From Planctomycetota bacterium (GTDB lineage: Bacteria; Planctomycetota; Planctomycetia; Planctomycetales; Planctomycetaceae), in assembly GCA_026692825.1 (NCBI GenBank), contig JAPLOC010000400.1, positions 1 to 16,567 of the forward strand: a DNA stretch of 16,567 nt, in the 5' to 3' direction. A program made the position numbers and the translations under genes. Each line of letters opens with the position of its first letter. Position 1 is the stretch's first letter. The notes beneath the pieces are model-generated. The model saw only the letters and a list, made by a program, of their open reading frames with translations, did no database searches and was not told the origin of the DNA. Below are positions 14,309 to 16,567 of this stretch, one piece after another.

Positions 14309-16567
14309 TCAGTCCCGCGTGATGAATTCGTGCAGGTTGAGCAGCACGCTCGCAACGTGAGTCCAGGCTGCAAACTCGGCGGGAGTTGTGCCGGATGGCG
14401 GTTCGCGATCCCCCAGGGTCGCTGGAACTGCTTCAGAGTTTTTCGCGAATGCTTCCCGAAGCTGTTCGACATACGATCGTAACCGCTTAATCTCCGCAGG
14501 CGATCCGCCTCTCCCCAGGCAAAGTTGTAACGCGTGATCGATCCGACCGGCGTCATCCACGTCGGGAACGCTTAGGAGCCGGGTCGCCAGCCCCTGGGCC
14601 ATCTCGAAAAAGACCGGGTCGTTGAGCAGCGTGAGCGCCTGCAGCGGAGTGTTCGAACGCGGTCTTCGGGTGCAGACGTCGGTCGGTGGCGGGGCATCGA
14701 ATGTGATCCCCTGTGCGAACGGCGAAGTGCGTAAGACGAATGTGTACAGTCCACGTCGATAACGGTCTCCCCCGGCGCTCGGCTTCCAGTCATTGCTGCC
14801 AAACGCCTCCATTGTCACTCTCTCGTTCTGTGGCGGCTTGACTGAGGGGCCACCCATGCGGTCACACAACAACCCGCTGACCGCCAGGGCCGAATCGCGG
14901 ACCGCCTCGGCCGATACCCGCAGACTCGCCTGTCGGACCCGCAGACTCGCCTGTCGGGCGAGCCAGCGATTCTCGGGATCGCGCTGCCGGAGTTCGGCAC
15001 GAGGGCGCGACGATTGCCGATATGTCGCCGACGTCACAATCAGTCGATGCAGTCGCTTGGTGTCCCACCCCGACGCGACATAGTCCCGCGAGAGCCAGTC
15101 CAATAATTCCGGGTGCGTCGGTCGGTCTCCGCGCTTTCCGAAATCGTTCGCAGTCCCCACCAGCCCGTGCCCGAAAAACTCCTGCCAGACGCGATTCACC
15201 GTCACACGCGGAGTCAGCGGATTGACCGGGGAGACAAGCCACTGCGCCAGCTCCAGTCGAGTCGGTTCTTCCGAAGCGACAACCGCCGGCAGGACCGCAG
15301 GAGTGTCCGGGTCGACGAACGCCCCGGGCGACCGGAATTCCCCCCGTTCATGAATGAATGTCCGCCGGGGTTGAAGGGTGGCCCGCATGCCCGCCCCCCG
15401 CGTCGCGGTCGGGAACTTTTGTCGGAGGGCGACCAGTTGGGTGCGAAGTGTCCCCAGTTGAAGCGCGTCAAATTTCGGGCCATCCACAATGGCACCATGA
15501 CTCAAGAAGTAATCCAGCAGATCCGCCCGCTGGCGGGCTGTCCGTTGATCCCACGGGAGTCGGCAGATTTCCGTCCCCTCCAACTGCCCTTCACCCAGAT
15601 GTCCCCCCCAAATCAGCCCCAGCAACTCCCACTGGCGATCCCAAACATGGTCTTCACCCGGGTGGTCCGCCGCGTGCAGCGCCATTTTCTCCCAGCGTTT
15701 TTGCAACGTTTCCAGTTCCTCTCGCACCGGGGCGATCAGCTCGTCTCGTTGCCGTTCGTATTCCGGCCGCGACGCTACGAAAGCGTCGTTCTCCTCTGCG
15801 AGCGGCGCGTCGAGATTGACCTCCGCTGCGTTGTCGAAAAACGCGTAGAGCCGAAAGTACTCTTCCTGCGAAATGGGGTCGTACTTGTGATCGTGGCAGC
15901 GGGCGCAACCGACCGTCAGCCCCAGCCAGATCGTCCCCACCATGTTCGTCCGGTCAACCACCTGGGCGACACGGTACTCCTCCAAGTCGGCCCCCCCTTC
16001 CCTGTTGCTGAGAGTCTGCCGCAAAAATCCGGTCGCCAGAAACTCCTCTTGCCCTCCTCCAGGCAACAAGTCGCCCGCAAGCTGCTGGATTGTGAATTGA
16101 TCGAATGGAAGGTTGCGGTTGAGCGCGTTCACCAGCCACGCACGGTACCGCCAAGCGACCGGACGCAACTGGTCGGTCAGGTGGCCGTCGCTGTCTCCAT
16201 AATGACACGCGTCAAGCCACGGCCGCGCCCAGCGTTCGCCATATCGGGGGGAAACCAGCAATCGCTCGACGACGCGATCGTACGCGTCCGGGGAATCATC
16301 CGCGAGAAACTCCGCGACCTCCCCGGGCGTGGGGGGCAGACCAATCAGATCGAACGTCACCCGGCGTAACAGCGTCCGTTTGTCAGCCTCGACCGCAGGA
16401 GCGATTCCCTCGGCTTCCAGCCGCTGAAAAACAAATGAATCGATCGCATTCCCCAGGAATTGCGAATTCGAAACAACGGGGGGAACTGTCCGTTCGATCG
16501 GCCGAAATGACCAGTGATCTTGGCCGCTGACGCAATTGTCGACAATCAGGAGCGTCGCCAGCGCGAT
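14309..16567 (-). CDS. DUF1549/DUF1553 protein (planctomycete cytochrome-c-associated family), 5' end cut
   Basis: The frame runs open to the window edge, giving 752 residues with only a few N-terminal ones missing. The first residues visible, IALATLLIVDNCVSG, are the end of a signal peptide, followed by QDHWSFRPIERTVPP. DUF1549 follows: AIDSFVFQRLEAEG..LLRRVTFDLIGLPPTP..SPRYGERWARPWLDACHYGDSDG..GLTVGCARCHDHKYDPIS, with a CxxCH heme-c-like motif (residues 221-225 from the edge). DUF1553 follows: LAQWLVSPVNPLTPRVTVNRVWQEFFGHGLV..PTHPELLDWLSRDYVASGWDTKRLHRLIVTSATYRQSS..PLQALTLLNDPVFFEMAQ..LNLHEFITRD. No separate N-terminal PSCyt1 domain fits between the signal and DUF1549. It contains the in-frame 21-bp duplication at 14916-14957. 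Function is unknown; export to the periplasm is expected. Confidence 0.93.
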   Translation of the reverse strand: MALATLLIVDNCVSGQDHWSFRPIERTVPPVVSNSQFLGNAIDSFVFQRLEAEGIAPAVEADKRTLLRRVTFDLIGLPPTPGEVAEFLADDSPDAYDRVVERLLVSPRYGERWARPWLDACHYGDSDGHLTDQLRPVAWRYRAWLVNALNRNLPFDQFTIQQLAGDLLPGGGQEEFLATGFLRQTLSNREGGADLEEYRVAQVVDRTNMVGTIWLGLTVGCARCHDHKYDPISQEEYFRLYAFFDNAAEVNLDAPLAEENDAFVASRPEYERQRDELIAPVREELETLQKRWEKMALHAADHPGEDHVWDRQWELLGLIWGGHLGEGQLEGTEICRLPWDQRTARQRADLLDYFLSHGAIVDGPKFDALQLGTLRTQLVALRQKFPTATRGAGMRATLQPRRTFIHERGEFRSPGAFVDPDTPAVLPAVVASEEPTRLELAQWLVSPVNPLTPRVTVNRVWQEFFGHGLVGTANDFGKRGDRPTHPELLDWLSRDYVASGWDTKRLHRLIVTSATYRQSSRPRAELRQRDPENRWLARQASLRVRQASLRVSAEAVRDSALAVSGLLCDRMGGPSVKPPQNERVTMEAFGSNDWKPSAGGDRYRRGLYTFVLRTSPFAQGITFDAPPPTDVCTRRPRSNTPLQALTLLNDPVFFEMAQGLATRLLSVPDVDDAGRIDHALQLCLGRGGSPAEIKRLRSYVEQLREAFAKNSEAVPATLGDREPPSGTTPAEFAAWTHVASVLLNLHEFITRD
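14916..14957. repeat. Exact 21-bp tandem duplication inside the DUF1553 domain
   Basis: Bases 14916-14936 are repeated exactly at 14937-14957. The unit is seven codons, so the minus-strand protein reads RQASLRV twice in a row (ARQASLRVRQASLRVSAEAVRD), where the family normally has one copy. Exact identity and the in-frame unit indicate a recent slippage or unequal-exchange event. It could also be an assembly artefact. Confidence 0.9.

Noticed and set aside
15113..16369. 418-codon open frame on the plus strand
   Set aside because: It is antisense to the DUF1549/DUF1553 gene, whose motifs are unambiguous; the frame reads as Arg/Pro-rich shadow.

Overview
The window looks like chromosomal DNA from a planctomycete. 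The main reasons are a DUF1501 protein (GEFGRTP and WDTH motifs), a DUF1549/DUF1553 protein with a CxxCH motif, a one-TM protein ending in a DUF1080-type (3-keto-disaccharide hydrolase) domain, an ECF sigma factor followed by a zinc-finger anti-sigma factor, and a WD40 tail. The DNA is GC-rich, genes are tightly packed on both strands, and Shine-Dalgarno sites are mixed in strength. I see no CRISPR array, tRNA, complete rRNA gene, phage gene or transposase.

Layout. At 2-103 is the 3' end of a WD40 gene (+). It faces a minus-strand cluster of three secreted or small proteins: a 77-aa protein (2288 to 2055), a signal-peptide beta-helix protein (1962 to 1057) and a putative lipoprotein (995 to 321). 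Two strong palindromes sharing a 14-base sequence separate the two sets. At 2493-3458 (+) is a zinc-type MDR dehydrogenase whose start region appears damaged. It converges on an APS kinase gene, cysC (3972 to 3331, minus).

The cysC gene is the most unusual item. Its kinase homology stops at Cys140, and the next ~60 bases are a sense-strand piece of 23S rRNA from the peptidyl-transferase region (the A2058/A2059 loop). That piece runs straight into the terminator hairpin of the neighbouring dehydrogenase.

From 4251 to 6536 (+) is a complete priA (replication restart helicase), followed by a DUF1501 gene (6684-8141, +). A membrane-anchored glycerophosphodiester phosphodiesterase (9931 to 8159, minus) converges on it with a 17-base gap. 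After a 339-base divergent intergenic region come three plus-strand genes: a large one-TM PEGA/propeller/DUF1080 protein (10271-12862), an ECF sigma factor (13067-13747) and its overlapping anti-sigma factor (13734-14294). The last feature is a DUF1549/DUF1553 gene on the minus strand. It is open to the window edge, lacks only its first residues, and carries an exact 21-bp in-frame tandem duplication.

How the genes relate. The sigma/anti-sigma pair is a clear functional unit, and the large protein upstream may be its target or a sensor partner. DUF1501 and DUF1549/DUF1553 proteins usually come as neighbours in planctomycetes; here both are present but about 6 kb apart. The rest are independent housekeeping or envelope genes. 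No novel defence or mobile system is evident. The real surprises are the rRNA-cysC chimera, the lesion at the dehydrogenase start and the repeats.
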